Of a stretch of DNA of 64,000 bases, positions 37,807 through 47,582 are shown piece by piece. The translations under genes were made by a program, and so were the position numbers. The notes below the pieces were generated by a model. The model had not been told where the DNA came from. It saw nothing but the letters and a program-made list of their open reading frames with translations, and searched no databases. Origin of the DNA: Niabella sp. (lineage in GTDB: Bacteria; Bacteroidota; Bacteroidia; Chitinophagales; Chitinophagaceae). Within the stretch, counting starts at the first letter, position 1. Every line of letters begins with the position of its first letter. Where the stretch lies: assembly GCA_027493055.1 (NCBI GenBank), contig JAPUDO010000015.1, positions 1-64,000 on the forward strand. The letters are read 5' to 3'.

Positions 37807-39195
37807 ATGAACAGGAATCTTCAATATCTCGTAATCTTATTTGTTATCGTAGTAATGGGACAACCGGTAATGGCCCAGAATCCCATCATACAAACAAAAT
37901 ACACCGCAGATCCGGCTCCGCTCGTATATAATGATACCGTTTTTTTATATACCAGTCATGATGAAGATGACGCGTTTGGTTTTAAGATGGAGGATTGGCT
38001 CTTGTACACCTCAACTGATATGGTAAACTGGACAGACCACGGAGTGGTGGCTTCTCTGAAAGATTTTAATTGGGTGCACAGCGATAACGGCGCCTGGGCT
38101 CCGCAATGTATTGAACGCAATGGGAAGTTTTATTTATATTGTCCCGTTCCCAATGGTCTTGGAATTGGCGTACTGGTATCGGACAGCCCTTACGGGCCTT
38201 TCAAAGATCCTATAGGAAAGCCTTTAGTAAAAAATTCTACCGAGGATATAGACCCCACGGTATTTATAGATGATGACGGGCAGGCTTACCTTTATTGGGG
38301 AAACCCCAATTTATGGTATGTAAAGCTTAACCCCGATATGATTTCGTATTCCGGGGAAATCATTAAAGATACTTCTTTTGCCAAGCGTAAAGGCCAGCCT
38401 GACCCATACCACTATCAGGAGGGTCCCTGGATGTGGAAACACAGTGGCAACTACTACATGGCTTATGCCTCTACCTGCTGTCCGGAAGGTATAGGTTATG
38501 CAATGAGTAAATCGTCTACTGGTCCGTGGGACTATAAGGGAATGATAATGGATGGCGATCCGCGTTCCAGCGGTAATCATCCGGGTATTATCCGGTACAA
38601 AGGCAAATGGTATGTATTTGGATTTAACTATGTACTTTCTAAGAAAATTGCCACAAGGCATTCGGAAAGGCGCTCCGTAAACGTTACAGAACTGATGTAT
38701 AATGCCGATGGCACCATTCAAAAATTACCATTTTGGACCAGCACAAAGATTAAACAGCTAGGATCCCTTAACCCATATCAAAAAGTAGAAGCTGAAACCA
38801 TTGCTTTTAGCGAGGGCGTAAAAACAGACCAGGCTACTGAATGGGAAAATGAAAGCCCCTGGAATAAGGGCCGGAAAATAGCCGAACGTTTTTTTGTAAC
38901 ATCCATTAACAACGGGGATTACACGATGGTGAAGGGTGTTAATTTCTCCAAAGGAGCAGCAGCTATAGAACTAAGTGTGGCTTCCATAAACGGCGGTAAA
39001 ATTGAGTTGCACCTTGATAGCCTCAAAGGGCCACTTGTAGGAACAATTAATATTCCCCAGACCGGAGAATCAGATCTTTGGAGGACCCATAATGCGCCTG
39101 TAAAAAATGTGAATGGTATCCACGATTTGTATTTTGTGTTTAAAGGAGAAAAAGACCTGTTCAATTTTGACTGGTGGAGGTTGAAAAGCAAATAG
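37807..39195 (+). CDS. GH43 arabinoxylan arabinofuranohydrolase-like enzyme with CBM6
   Basis: A 462-residue secreted enzyme: signal peptide (...VMAQ), a GH43 propeller (about 25-320) with [40 protein letters not shown] and YQEGPWMWKHSGNYYM, then a C-terminal CBM6-type domain (about 325-460, VEAETIAFSEGV ... FNFDWWRLK). It is one of three closely similar GH43-CBM6 paralogues in this locus (with those at 43429 and 47583). Probable role: release of arabinose from arabinoxylan. GH27 follows after 45 bp. Confidence 0.88.
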   Translation: MNRNLQYLVILFVIVVMGQPVMAQNPIIQTKYTADPAPLVYNDTVFLYTSHDEDDAFGFKMEDWLLYTSTDMVNWTDHGVVASLKDFNWVHSDNGAWAPQCIERNGKFYLYCPVPNGLGIGVLVSDSPYGPFKDPIGKPLVKNSTEDIDPTVFIDDDGQAYLYWGNPNLWYVKLNPDMISYSGEIIKDTSFAKRKGQPDPYHYQEGPWMWKHSGNYYMAYASTCCPEGIGYAMSKSSTGPWDYKGMIMDGDPRSSGNHPGIIRYKGKWYVFGFNYVLSKKIATRHSERRSVNVTELMYNADGTIQKLPFWTSTKIKQLGSLNPYQKVEAETIAFSEGVKTDQATEWENESPWNKGRKIAERFFVTSINNGDYTMVKGVNFSKGAAAIELSVASINGGKIELHLDSLKGPLVGTINIPQTGESDLWRTHNAPVKNVNGIHDLYFVFKGEKDLFNFDWWRLKSK

Positions 39196-39240
39196 TTTTT
39201 GACTGTAGATAATAATTTAAACCGTGATTAAATATAAACT

Positions 39241-41259
39241 ATGATAAGAACTTTCTTTTTGGGGGGCATAATTTTTTTATGTGGACTGTGGGGCCCATCT
39301 GTAATGGCTCAAACAGTTTGGCTGGATGAGTTAGACCTGAGCGTTGCTACTCAGGGCTATGGCGCGCCTGGAAAAAATAAAACTGTTGATGGCCGGCCTT
39401 TAACTATCGCGGGGAACGTATTTCAGCGCGGGTTCGGCACCCATGCTGAAAGTTCGCTGTTTATTGACCTGGGTGGAAAGGCAACGGAATTTTCTGCACT
39501 GGTGGGAGTGGATGATGAAATGAAAGGGCAGAATCCTGCCGTAGAATTTGAAATTTATGCGGATGATAAAAAGCTTTGGTCAAGCGGAATCATGCGATTA
39601 GGTAACCAGCCTAAACCTGTTACGGTTTCTTTAGTTGGCGTAAAGAAATTAGAGCTAGTAGTTACAGATGGCGGTAATGGGCCGTATTATGACCACGCGG
39701 ATTGGGTAAATGCTAAGTTTGAAACAAATGGAGCAATAACTTTTAAAACCTTTAATCCTGTGGCTACGGAGCCTTATATTCTTACACCTGCCGCTCCCGC
39801 TAAACCACGTATTAATGCAGCAAGTGTTTTTGGCGTAAGACCCGGTTCTCCTTTCTTATTCAGGATACCAGCTACTGGCGACCGCCCGATGGTGTTTTCG
39901 GCAACCAATCTGCCTGAAGGCTTGCAACTGGATGCTCATACAGGTATTATAACCGGTAAAATAGCGCAAAAAAGTACTTACCATGTGATGCTCACTGCAA
40001 AAAATAAAAAAGGAAAAGATACCAAAAAATTCCGCATTGAGTGTGGAGATGAAATTGCACTCACACCACCAATGGGGTGGAACAGCTGGAATTGTTTCGG
40101 GCATGAAGTATCGGCCGATAAGGTAAAAAGAGCGGCTGATGCACTTATTAAAAGTGGTTTGGTTAATTATGGCTGGACGTATATCAATATTGATGACTCC
40201 TGGCAGTACAACCGAAAAGATTCGGCAGCCGGAATTAAGTTCCGTGATGAAAACGGATATATTATTCCCAATAAAAAATTTCCGGATATGGAAGGCCTGT
40301 CAGACTATATTCATTCTAATGGCTTAAAAATGGGTATTTATTCCTCGCCCGGACCATGGACTTGCGGAGGGTGTGTTGGTAGTTACGGCTACGAAAAACA
40401 AGACGCCGAAAGTTATGCCAGGTGGGGAGTAGATTATCTCAAACATGATTGGTGCAGTTATGGAGGTGTCATTAATGGCTTGCCACAAAATGATCCCAAT
40501 AAAGTGCCATCGCTGGCTTTTGAGGGTGGAGGAGATCCGGAAAAAGGAGTTCGGCCTTTTCGGATTATGGGCGATTATCTGCGTCAGCAGCCCCGCGACA
40601 TTGTATATGCGCTTTGCCAATATGGGATGGGTGACGTTTGGAAATGGGGTGGATCTGTTGGCGGACAATTGTGGCGTACTACTCACGACATTACAGATAC
40701 CTGGTCAAGCATCAGCAATATAGCTTTAGCACAGGATAAAGCCGCACCCTGGGCAAAACCTGGAAACTGGAATGATCCGGATATGCTGGTCATTGGCGTT
40801 GTTGGATGGGGTAATGCCCACGCCAGTCGTCTGAAACCTGATGAACAATATTTGCACTTATCACTGTGGAGTATTTTTTCGGCCCCACTGTTGATCGGCT
40901 GCGATTTGGAGAAATTAGATGCCTTTACCTTAAACCTGTTAACCAATAACGAAGTAATCGCTGTGAATCAGGATGCTTTGGGTAAACAGGGTACCTGTAT
41001 GCAAACAATAGGTGAGCTGCGCATTTACGTTAAGGAATTGGAAGATGGAAGCAAGGCTGTTGCGTTTGCTAATTTCGGAAGAGATAAGGTGAAATTGAGC
41101 TATGCTGACTTTGTGAGACTTGGAATTAAAGGTAAACAGGTAGTCAGAGACCTTTGGCGGCAAAAAGATATCGCTAAGATAAATACCGCTAACAGCAAGC
41201 TGGCTATTGATGTTCCCGTACATGGTGTACAATATTATAAATTTAGTAGTGTCAAATAG
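39241..41259 (+). CDS. GH27 alpha-galactosidase with NPCBM and Ig-like domains
   Basis: A 672-residue secreted enzyme: signal peptide (...VMAQ), an NPCBM domain (about 22-160), an Ig-like (He_PIG type) domain (about 185-270, LPEGLQLDAHTGIITGKI), the GH27 barrel and a C-terminal sandwich. The nucleophile is D403 in LKHDWCSYGG and the acid/base D514 in NWNDPDMLVIG. The INIDDSWQ motif retains both Asp, as in true alpha-galactosidases. It would remove alpha-galactose (or possibly beta-L-arabinopyranose) decorations from complex xylan. Confidence 0.9.
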   Translation: MIRTFFLGGIIFLCGLWGPSVMAQTVWLDELDLSVATQGYGAPGKNKTVDGRPLTIAGNVFQRGFGTHAESSLFIDLGGKATEFSALVGVDDEMKGQNPAVEFEIYADDKKLWSSGIMRLGNQPKPVTVSLVGVKKLELVVTDGGNGPYYDHADWVNAKFETNGAITFKTFNPVATEPYILTPAAPAKPRINAASVFGVRPGSPFLFRIPATGDRPMVFSATNLPEGLQLDAHTGIITGKIAQKSTYHVMLTAKNKKGKDTKKFRIECGDEIALTPPMGWNSWNCFGHEVSADKVKRAADALIKSGLVNYGWTYINIDDSWQYNRKDSAAGIKFRDENGYIIPNKKFPDMEGLSDYIHSNGLKMGIYSSPGPWTCGGCVGSYGYEKQDAESYARWGVDYLKHDWCSYGGVINGLPQNDPNKVPSLAFEGGGDPEKGVRPFRIMGDYLRQQPRDIVYALCQYGMGDVWKWGGSVGGQLWRTTHDITDTWSSISNIALAQDKAAPWAKPGNWNDPDMLVIGVVGWGNAHASRLKPDEQYLHLSLWSIFSAPLLIGCDLEKLDAFTLNLLTNNEVIAVNQDALGKQGTCMQTIGELRIYVKELEDGSKAVAFANFGRDKVKLSYADFVRLGIKGKQVVRDLWRQKDIAKINTANSKLAIDVPVHGVQYYKFSSVK

Positions 41260-41417
41260 TGTCTGTTATCTATTGCATATATATATGAAACAATTGAATG
41301 TTTAAGTGCAAGGTCCCACTTCATTCGCCATAATGTAATTTCCTATTTACTATGAACTAAGTGCTTATTATTAAATAAAATCAGAATTGTATTAATAGGA
41401 CCAGCACATTTTAAAAT

Positions 41418-43358
41418 ATGAGATATTTTGCAAAATTTATTTTATTGTTACAGGTTTTTAGCTGGTTGGGTTACAAAGCTTATTCGCAACCTCCTGTTAT
41501 AACTTCGCCCAATAAAAAAATTGTAGTAAGCACGATTGCTCCGGATCCTGCACAAAAGGGCAGGTGGAGTTTACAAATAGATTACCGGGATAGTATTAAA
41601 ACCATACATGCTATTCCTAAAATTGATATGGGGCTTATGCTGGACGGAGCTGATTTTTCTGAGGGGTTGCGACTCATAGGAGTTACAAACCCTGTGTTGG
41701 TAAATGAAGAATACACTATGCCGCATGGCAAGAAGCTTTTACGTAAAAATTCAGCCAATGAAATCGTAGTTTCTTTTGAAAATAGCCGGAAACAAAAGTT
41801 AAGGGTTAAAGTGCGTGCTTACAACAATGGAGTGGCATTCCGCTATGAACTACCTGGTAAAAAAGACTCTTTTATTGTAAAAGATGAGCTTACGGCTTAC
41901 ACAATAGCGCCTGAAACAATGCGTTGGATGCAGAAATGGAATCCGGCCAATGAGGGGTTGTATGCAGGCATGAGCAGGGAAAAAGTGAGACAGGATGAAT
42001 GGTGTTATCCTGCATTATTCAGCACCAGCGACAGTGCTTGCTGGTTTTTACTCCACGAATCAGATGTAAACAGCAATTACTGTGGCTCTAAGCTTAAGAA
42101 TGTTGATGAAAAATCGACCTATAAAATTACTTTTCCCCATCCCGGGGATGGCCGAGGCAAAGGCGAATCGCAACCAACGATAATGCTGCCCTGGCAGTCG
42201 CCCTGGAGGGTAATAGTGATGGGCACTCTTGCAGATATAGTGAGCTCTACTTTAGTAGACGATGTGGCAGCACCCTCAAAAGTAACCCATACAGGATGGA
42301 TTCAACCAGGTGCGGTATCGTGGAATTACTGGTCAAGCAATCATGGCACTAAAGATTTTAAAACAGTATGTGCTTTTACTGATTTGGCTGTAGAAATGAA
42401 CTGGCCCTATACACTGCTGGACTGGGAATGGGATGCTATGGGTAATGGCGGTAATTTAGAAGACGCCCTCCGATACATTCATTCCAAAGGTGTAAAACCT
42501 TTGATGTGGTATAACTCGGGAGGAGATCATACCTGGGTAGGCGCCACACCCAAAGACAGGATGCTGACGCATGAAAACCGGGTGCAGGAGTTTACAAAGC
42601 TTAAAAGGCTGGGCGTTGCCGGCGTAAAGATAGATTTCTTTGAAAGCGAAAAGCAAGATATGATCCAATACTACCTGGACATTCTGGAAGACGCCGCCAA
42701 ATTTGAAATGATGGTTTATTTTCATGGGTGTATTGTGCCCAGGGGCTGGCAAAGAACCTACCCGCACCTCATGACCTATGAAGCAGTAAGGGGAGCAGAA
42801 TGGTATAACAACGGTCCTGAGTTTACCTTTACCGCACCCGAGCATAATACGATACTGCCGTTCACACGGAATGTAGTGGGATCAATGGATTACACGCCGG
42901 TAACATTTACCAATTCCCAGTTTCCGCATATTACTTCCTATGGCCATGAGCTGGCTTTAGCAGTGCTGTTTGAGTCGGGCCTGCAACATTTCGCCGACAG
43001 ACCCGAAGGATACAGGGATCTTCCCGATGCGGCCAGGTCTTTTCTTAAAAATGTGCCGGTTGCCTGGCACGATATAAAGTTGTTGGAAGGGTATCCCGGC
43101 AGGGATGTTTCGCTGGCAAGGCGAAAAGACCGTAATTGGTATATCGGAGGTATTAATGCTGAGGGCCGCGAAAAAGTTAAAGAGATTAAACTCGGCTTCC
43201 TCGAAAAAGATATTAAATACCGTATGGTATTGATAGCCGACGGCAGGCATGATAAGGAACTGGTGACATCGTACTCAATTGTTGATAATACTTCCGCCAT
43301 CCAGGTAAAAATGCTGCGCAGGGGCGGCTTTACAGTGGTTTTAATCCCCATGAATTAG
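41418..43358 (+). CDS. GH97 alpha-galactosidase-type enzyme
   Basis: A 646-residue secreted enzyme (signal peptide ...AYSQ) of family GH97: an N-terminal super-sandwich (about 25-285), an (alpha/beta)8 barrel with HTGWIQPGAVSWNYWSS and TLLDWEWDAMG, and a C-terminal sandwich. D406 in GVKIDFFESEKQ fits the nucleophile position of retaining GH97 alpha-galactosidases, and TYEAVRGAEW supplies a candidate acid/base Glu. GH97 enzymes also occur in B. ovatus complex-xylan loci. It is flanked by gaps of 158 and 70 bp and is co-oriented. Confidence 0.87.
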   Translation: MRYFAKFILLLQVFSWLGYKAYSQPPVITSPNKKIVVSTIAPDPAQKGRWSLQIDYRDSIKTIHAIPKIDMGLMLDGADFSEGLRLIGVTNPVLVNEEYTMPHGKKLLRKNSANEIVVSFENSRKQKLRVKVRAYNNGVAFRYELPGKKDSFIVKDELTAYTIAPETMRWMQKWNPANEGLYAGMSREKVRQDEWCYPALFSTSDSACWFLLHESDVNSNYCGSKLKNVDEKSTYKITFPHPGDGRGKGESQPTIMLPWQSPWRVIVMGTLADIVSSTLVDDVAAPSKVTHTGWIQPGAVSWNYWSSNHGTKDFKTVCAFTDLAVEMNWPYTLLDWEWDAMGNGGNLEDALRYIHSKGVKPLMWYNSGGDHTWVGATPKDRMLTHENRVQEFTKLKRLGVAGVKIDFFESEKQDMIQYYLDILEDAAKFEMMVYFHGCIVPRGWQRTYPHLMTYEAVRGAEWYNNGPEFTFTAPEHNTILPFTRNVVGSMDYTPVTFTNSQFPHITSYGHELALAVLFESGLQHFADRPEGYRDLPDAARSFLKNVPVAWHDIKLLEGYPGRDVSLARRKDRNWYIGGINAEGREKVKEIKLGFLEKDIKYRMVLIADGRHDKELVTSYSIVDNTSAIQVKMLRRGGFTVVLIPMN

Positions 43359-43428
43359 GTAAGGGTTAAAAAAGGTGAATGGTAGACCCGATATCGGTTT
43401 TTATACTGCATCTGTTAAAAATATTCAT

Positions 43429-44841
43429 ATGAGAAATTTGAAATTAGTTTTCAGTATAGTGCTTTCCATTATTTCCGGTAGCATTATACCCGCCCAAAAT
43501 CCTGTGGTACAAACGCATTACACACCCGATCCTGCGCCGATGGTTTACAAGGGTAGGGTGTACATGTATACGGGGGATGACATACCTGGTTTTGATTTCT
43601 ATTATATGACTAAGTGGAGAGTCTACTCCTCTGAAGATATGGTAAACTGGACCGATCATGGCGTACCCATTGCGTTGGAATCTTTTGTATGGGCCAGGGA
43701 TAGAGCCTGGGCAGCACAATGTGTGGAGCGTAATGGTAAATTTTACTGGTATATATGTGCTCAAACCGTTGATAATAATATGGCTATTGGCGTTGCTGTA
43801 GCAGATAGCCCAACAGGCCCCTTTAAGGATGCTTTAGGTAAGCCGCTGATTACTACAGGAAGCTGGTCTAATATTGATCCTACGGCTTATGTAGATGATG
43901 ACGGGCAGGCCTATATGTACTGGGGCAATGGAAGTTTGTACTATGTGAAGCTGAACAAGGATATGATTTCCTACTCAGGCGATATTGTGGAAGTTCCGCA
44001 AAGTGTAGAAGCTTTTGGCGGTGTAAGACCTCAGCGGAACAATAACGCCAATAACAATCAGACCGCTCCTCCATCCAACAAGGATATGTATGTGGAAGGT
44101 CCCTGGTTTTATAAGCGCAATGGTACCTATTACCAGATGTTTGCCGGTATGGAAAAAGGAAAAGAAACCTTATCTTATTCCACCAGCAACGAACCTGTAG
44201 GCCCGTGGAAGTACCAGGGAAAAATTATGGTTGATCAGCCTACCAACAGTTTCACCAATCATGGCGGTATTATTGATTTTAAAGGCAAATCTTATTTGTT
44301 TTACCACACAGGCCTGCTAAAGGGTAGCGGGAGCTACGGTCGCTCCTCTGCAATAGAATCATTTAAATATAATGCAGATGGTACTATACCCCCGATAACA
44401 ATAACAAAGGAAGGTGTTGAGCCGGCAGGTACGCTTAACCCGTATAACCGGGTAGAAGCCGAAACCATTGCATGGTCTGAAAAATGTACCACGTCGGAAA
44501 TAGCAAAGATAGGGGTGTATGTTTCAGGAATCCGCACAGGCGGTTACATAAAGGTAAGGGCCGTTGATTTTGGTAATACAGCTCCTGGAAGCTTTTCAGC
44601 TGCTATTGCCGCAGGCCTCGATGGCGGCATCCTTGAAGTGCGTATTGATAGTGTTGCCGGAACAAAACTGGCCGCTATTAAAGTACCTCGTACAGGAGGC
44701 TGGCAGGCATGGAAAACTTTTACTGAAGCTGTAATGGTACCGGTAACAGGTGTTCATGATGTTTACCTGGTGTTCAAAGGAGAGAATATTAGTGCCGGCA
44801 GAGAACTTTTTAATTTTGATTACTGGTTGTTTAAAAAATAG
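43429..44841 (+). CDS. GH43 arabinofuranohydrolase-like enzyme with CBM6 (paralogue 2)
   Basis: A 470-residue secreted GH43-CBM6. ATG 43429 (MRNLKLVF) starts a clear signal peptide (...IIPAQ); the longer frame from GTG 43375 is less likely. GH43 signatures: [56 protein letters not shown]. It carries an Asn/Gln-rich insertion (NNNANNNQTAPPSN) before the acid-Glu segment, absent from its two paralogues. The CBM6-type domain follows from about 335 to the end (FNFDYWLFKK). Confidence 0.87.
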   Translation: MRNLKLVFSIVLSIISGSIIPAQNPVVQTHYTPDPAPMVYKGRVYMYTGDDIPGFDFYYMTKWRVYSSEDMVNWTDHGVPIALESFVWARDRAWAAQCVERNGKFYWYICAQTVDNNMAIGVAVADSPTGPFKDALGKPLITTGSWSNIDPTAYVDDDGQAYMYWGNGSLYYVKLNKDMISYSGDIVEVPQSVEAFGGVRPQRNNNANNNQTAPPSNKDMYVEGPWFYKRNGTYYQMFAGMEKGKETLSYSTSNEPVGPWKYQGKIMVDQPTNSFTNHGGIIDFKGKSYLFYHTGLLKGSGSYGRSSAIESFKYNADGTIPPITITKEGVEPAGTLNPYNRVEAETIAWSEKCTTSEIAKIGVYVSGIRTGGYIKVRAVDFGNTAPGSFSAAIAAGLDGGILEVRIDSVAGTKLAAIKVPRTGGWQAWKTFTEAVMVPVTGVHDVYLVFKGENISAGRELFNFDYWLFKK

Positions 44842-44891
44842 GGTATAGTTAAAAGTGCTGCCAGGGGTGTTAAAAATCAATCACGATATTT

Positions 44892-47495
44892 ATGTTTCAG
44901 AACCGGGTGAAAATTTTACTTATTTTTTTGATGGTTGCGAGTTGTTTGCGTGTTGTAGCGCAGCTCCCGTATCAAAATCTTGCTCTTTCTTTTGAACAGC
45001 GTGCCAAAGATTTAATGGATAGGTTAACAGTAGAAGAAAAGGTTTCTTTACTGCTTGATCAATCGCCCGCTATCCCGCGCCTGGGCGTAAAGAAATTTAA
45101 CTGGTGGAGTGAAGCCCTGCACGGTCTTGCCAACAACGACAGTGTTACGGTTTTCCCTGAGCCAATTGGGATGGCAGCTTCTTTCAACGATCAACTGGTA
45201 TATAGAATTTTCAGTGCTGTTTCGGACGAAGCCCGTGCAAAATACCATCAATCCTTAAAAAGAGGACAGGAAAACCGGCGTTTTCTAAGTCTTTCTGTGT
45301 GGACTCCCAATATTAATATTTTTCGTGATCCTCGATGGGGCAGGGGGCAGGAAACGTATGGAGAAGATCCCTACCTTACCTCTCGTATGGGAGTAGCGGT
45401 AGTGAAGGGATTACAAGGCCCTGAAGAGGCTAAGTACCGAAAGCTGTTGGCTTGTGCTAAACATTTTGCTGTTCATTCGGGGCCTGAATGGAGCAGGCAT
45501 GAGCTAAATCTTAACCAGGTTGACGCTCGTGATCTCTGGGAAACTTATTTGCCTGCGTTTAAGTCGTTAGTGATGGATGCTGATGTAAGACAGGTGATGT
45601 GCGCTTATCACCGGCTGGACGATGAACCATGTTGTGGCAATTCCAGGCTTTTGCAAAGAATTTTGAGGGATGAATGGGGTTACAGGCATCTTGTTGTTTC
45701 AGATTGCGGTGCTATTACAGACTTTTATTCCACGCACAAAGTATCGTCAGATACAATACATGCTGCCTCTAAGGCCCTCCTCTCAGGAACGGATGTTGAA
45801 TGTGTTTGGCAAAATTATTCTTTTGAAAAACTAACAGAGGCCGTAAATCGGGGGCTGGTAAAAGTAGAAGATATAGATAAGGCGCTATTAAGAGTGTTAA
45901 CAGGAAGATTGGAATTAGGTGATTTTGATAATGATAGTATGGTTCCCTGGGCTAATATTCCTCCTTCTGTGATTAATAATGAAGAGCATCGTCAACTGGC
46001 ATTGCAAATGGCGTTGCAGTCTATGACGTTGTTACAAAATAACAATAGTGTACTCCCACTTAAAAAAACACTCAAAAATATTGCGGTAATAGGGCCAAAT
46101 GCTGATGACGAATCAATGCTTTGGGGTAATTATAACGGAATTCCTATACGTACTGTTACAATACTTAATGGTATCCGTTCCAAATTAGGAGGCAGTAATG
46201 TAATTTACGATAAGGCATGTGATCTTGTAGAGGACAAGGTAACAAATAGCTATATTCCAGTTGCTGGTCATGAGGGGGTGCGTGGTCTGAAAGCTGTATA
46301 TTGGAACAATAGAGCGTTTAGGGGAGATACAGTGACTGTTCAACATATCACTACCCCTATAAAACTAACTACAGCAGGCCAACATGAATTTGCTACAGGC
46401 GTAAAACTGGAAGACTTTTCAGTATTATATGAAACTACATTTTTAGCATCAGCAACAGAAGAAATAGTTTTCAAATATGCAGCTGCGGGAAGTTTTGAAC
46501 TCTTGGTGAATGATAGTTTATTAATAAGTTACAATAATTGGAGAGCTATTCCGTCCAAAATGGTTTTTAAGTTAGAAAATGGAAAATCATATAAGATCAC
46601 CGTACGATATGCCCAATTAAATAATTGGCAAGCTAACTTGGAGTTTGATTTTGGTAAAGAGAAGGATGTTGATTTTGCCGCTCTTATTGAAAAATTGAAA
46701 GGCGTTGAAACGGTTGTATTTGCTGGTGGATTATCTACAATGCTGGAAGGCGAGGAAATGCCAATATCTTATCCGGGATTTAAAGACGGGGATCGGACAG
46801 AAATTGAATTGCCGGCAGTACAGCGCCATTGTCTTAAAGCCCTCAGGGAAGCAGGCAAAAAGGTTATTTTTGTCAACTGTTCCGGTTCCGCCATTGCGCT
46901 TGTGCCCGAAACAAAAAGCTGCGATGCTATACTGCAAGCCTGGTATGGAGGCGAGTCAGGCGGTCAGGCTGTGGCTGATGTACTTTTTGGGGATTATAAT
47001 CCATCAGGTAAGTTACCCATAACTTTTTATAAAAACCTGAGCCAATTAGGCGATTTTGAAGATTACTCTATGAAAGGGCGCACTTATCGTTTTCAGCCAG
47101 ATCCTCTTTTTCAATTTGGCTTCGGCCTGAGCTATACAAGCTTTTCTATAGGGGAAGCCCTATTGAGCGCTACAGAACTGAAAGCAGGGCAAGGCTTATC
47201 CTTAACTGTTCCCGTTACTAATATGGGTAAACGCCCAGGTACTGAAATAGTACAGGTTTACATAAAAAAGGAAGCGGACAAAGAAGGTGCGCTTAAAACC
47301 TTGAAAGCATACCAGCGTGTGAAAGTAGCAAAAGGTAAAACAGTAAAGGTGCTAATAGGGATCCCAGCTGAGGCATTCGAATTTTTTGATACAGATAGCG
47401 GCAAGATGAAAATTCAACCTGGCTCATACAAGCTATTGTATGGTAATAGCTCCTCCGATAAAGATTTAAAATTGGCAACGGTTGTTTTAAAATAA
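44892..47495 (+). CDS. GH3 beta-xylosidase-type enzyme with PA14 domain
   Basis: An 867-residue secreted GH3 enzyme (signal peptide ...VVAQ). The N-terminal barrel has FNWWSEALHGLAN, FRDPRWGRGQETYGEDP and the nucleophile D271 in VVSDCGAI. The second domain is interrupted by a PA14 module (about 475-590, GLKAVYWNNRAFRGD) and contains LEGEEMPISYPGFKDGDRT, typical of xylan beta-xylosidases of this architecture. A fibronectin-III-like domain ends the protein. It would release xylose from the non-reducing end of xylo-oligosaccharides. It sits between two GH43-CBM6 genes. Confidence 0.9.
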   Translation: MFQNRVKILLIFLMVASCLRVVAQLPYQNLALSFEQRAKDLMDRLTVEEKVSLLLDQSPAIPRLGVKKFNWWSEALHGLANNDSVTVFPEPIGMAASFNDQLVYRIFSAVSDEARAKYHQSLKRGQENRRFLSLSVWTPNINIFRDPRWGRGQETYGEDPYLTSRMGVAVVKGLQGPEEAKYRKLLACAKHFAVHSGPEWSRHELNLNQVDARDLWETYLPAFKSLVMDADVRQVMCAYHRLDDEPCCGNSRLLQRILRDEWGYRHLVVSDCGAITDFYSTHKVSSDTIHAASKALLSGTDVECVWQNYSFEKLTEAVNRGLVKVEDIDKALLRVLTGRLELGDFDNDSMVPWANIPPSVINNEEHRQLALQMALQSMTLLQNNNSVLPLKKTLKNIAVIGPNADDESMLWGNYNGIPIRTVTILNGIRSKLGGSNVIYDKACDLVEDKVTNSYIPVAGHEGVRGLKAVYWNNRAFRGDTVTVQHITTPIKLTTAGQHEFATGVKLEDFSVLYETTFLASATEEIVFKYAAAGSFELLVNDSLLISYNNWRAIPSKMVFKLENGKSYKITVRYAQLNNWQANLEFDFGKEKDVDFAALIEKLKGVETVVFAGGLSTMLEGEEMPISYPGFKDGDRTEIELPAVQRHCLKALREAGKKVIFVNCSGSAIALVPETKSCDAILQAWYGGESGGQAVADVLFGDYNPSGKLPITFYKNLSQLGDFEDYSMKGRTYRFQPDPLFQFGFGLSYTSFSIGEALLSATELKAGQGLSLTVPVTNMGKRPGTEIVQVYIKKEADKEGALKTLKAYQRVKVAKGKTVKVLIGIPAEAFEFFDTDSGKMKIQPGSYKLLYGNSSSDKDLKLATVVLK

Positions 47496-47582
47496 TATTA
47501 GTATAAGAAGGCAGATAATGTCGCATATTAGTAAAATGAAAGATCACACTAATGTATCAACCACTTTAAAAAGATAATATTT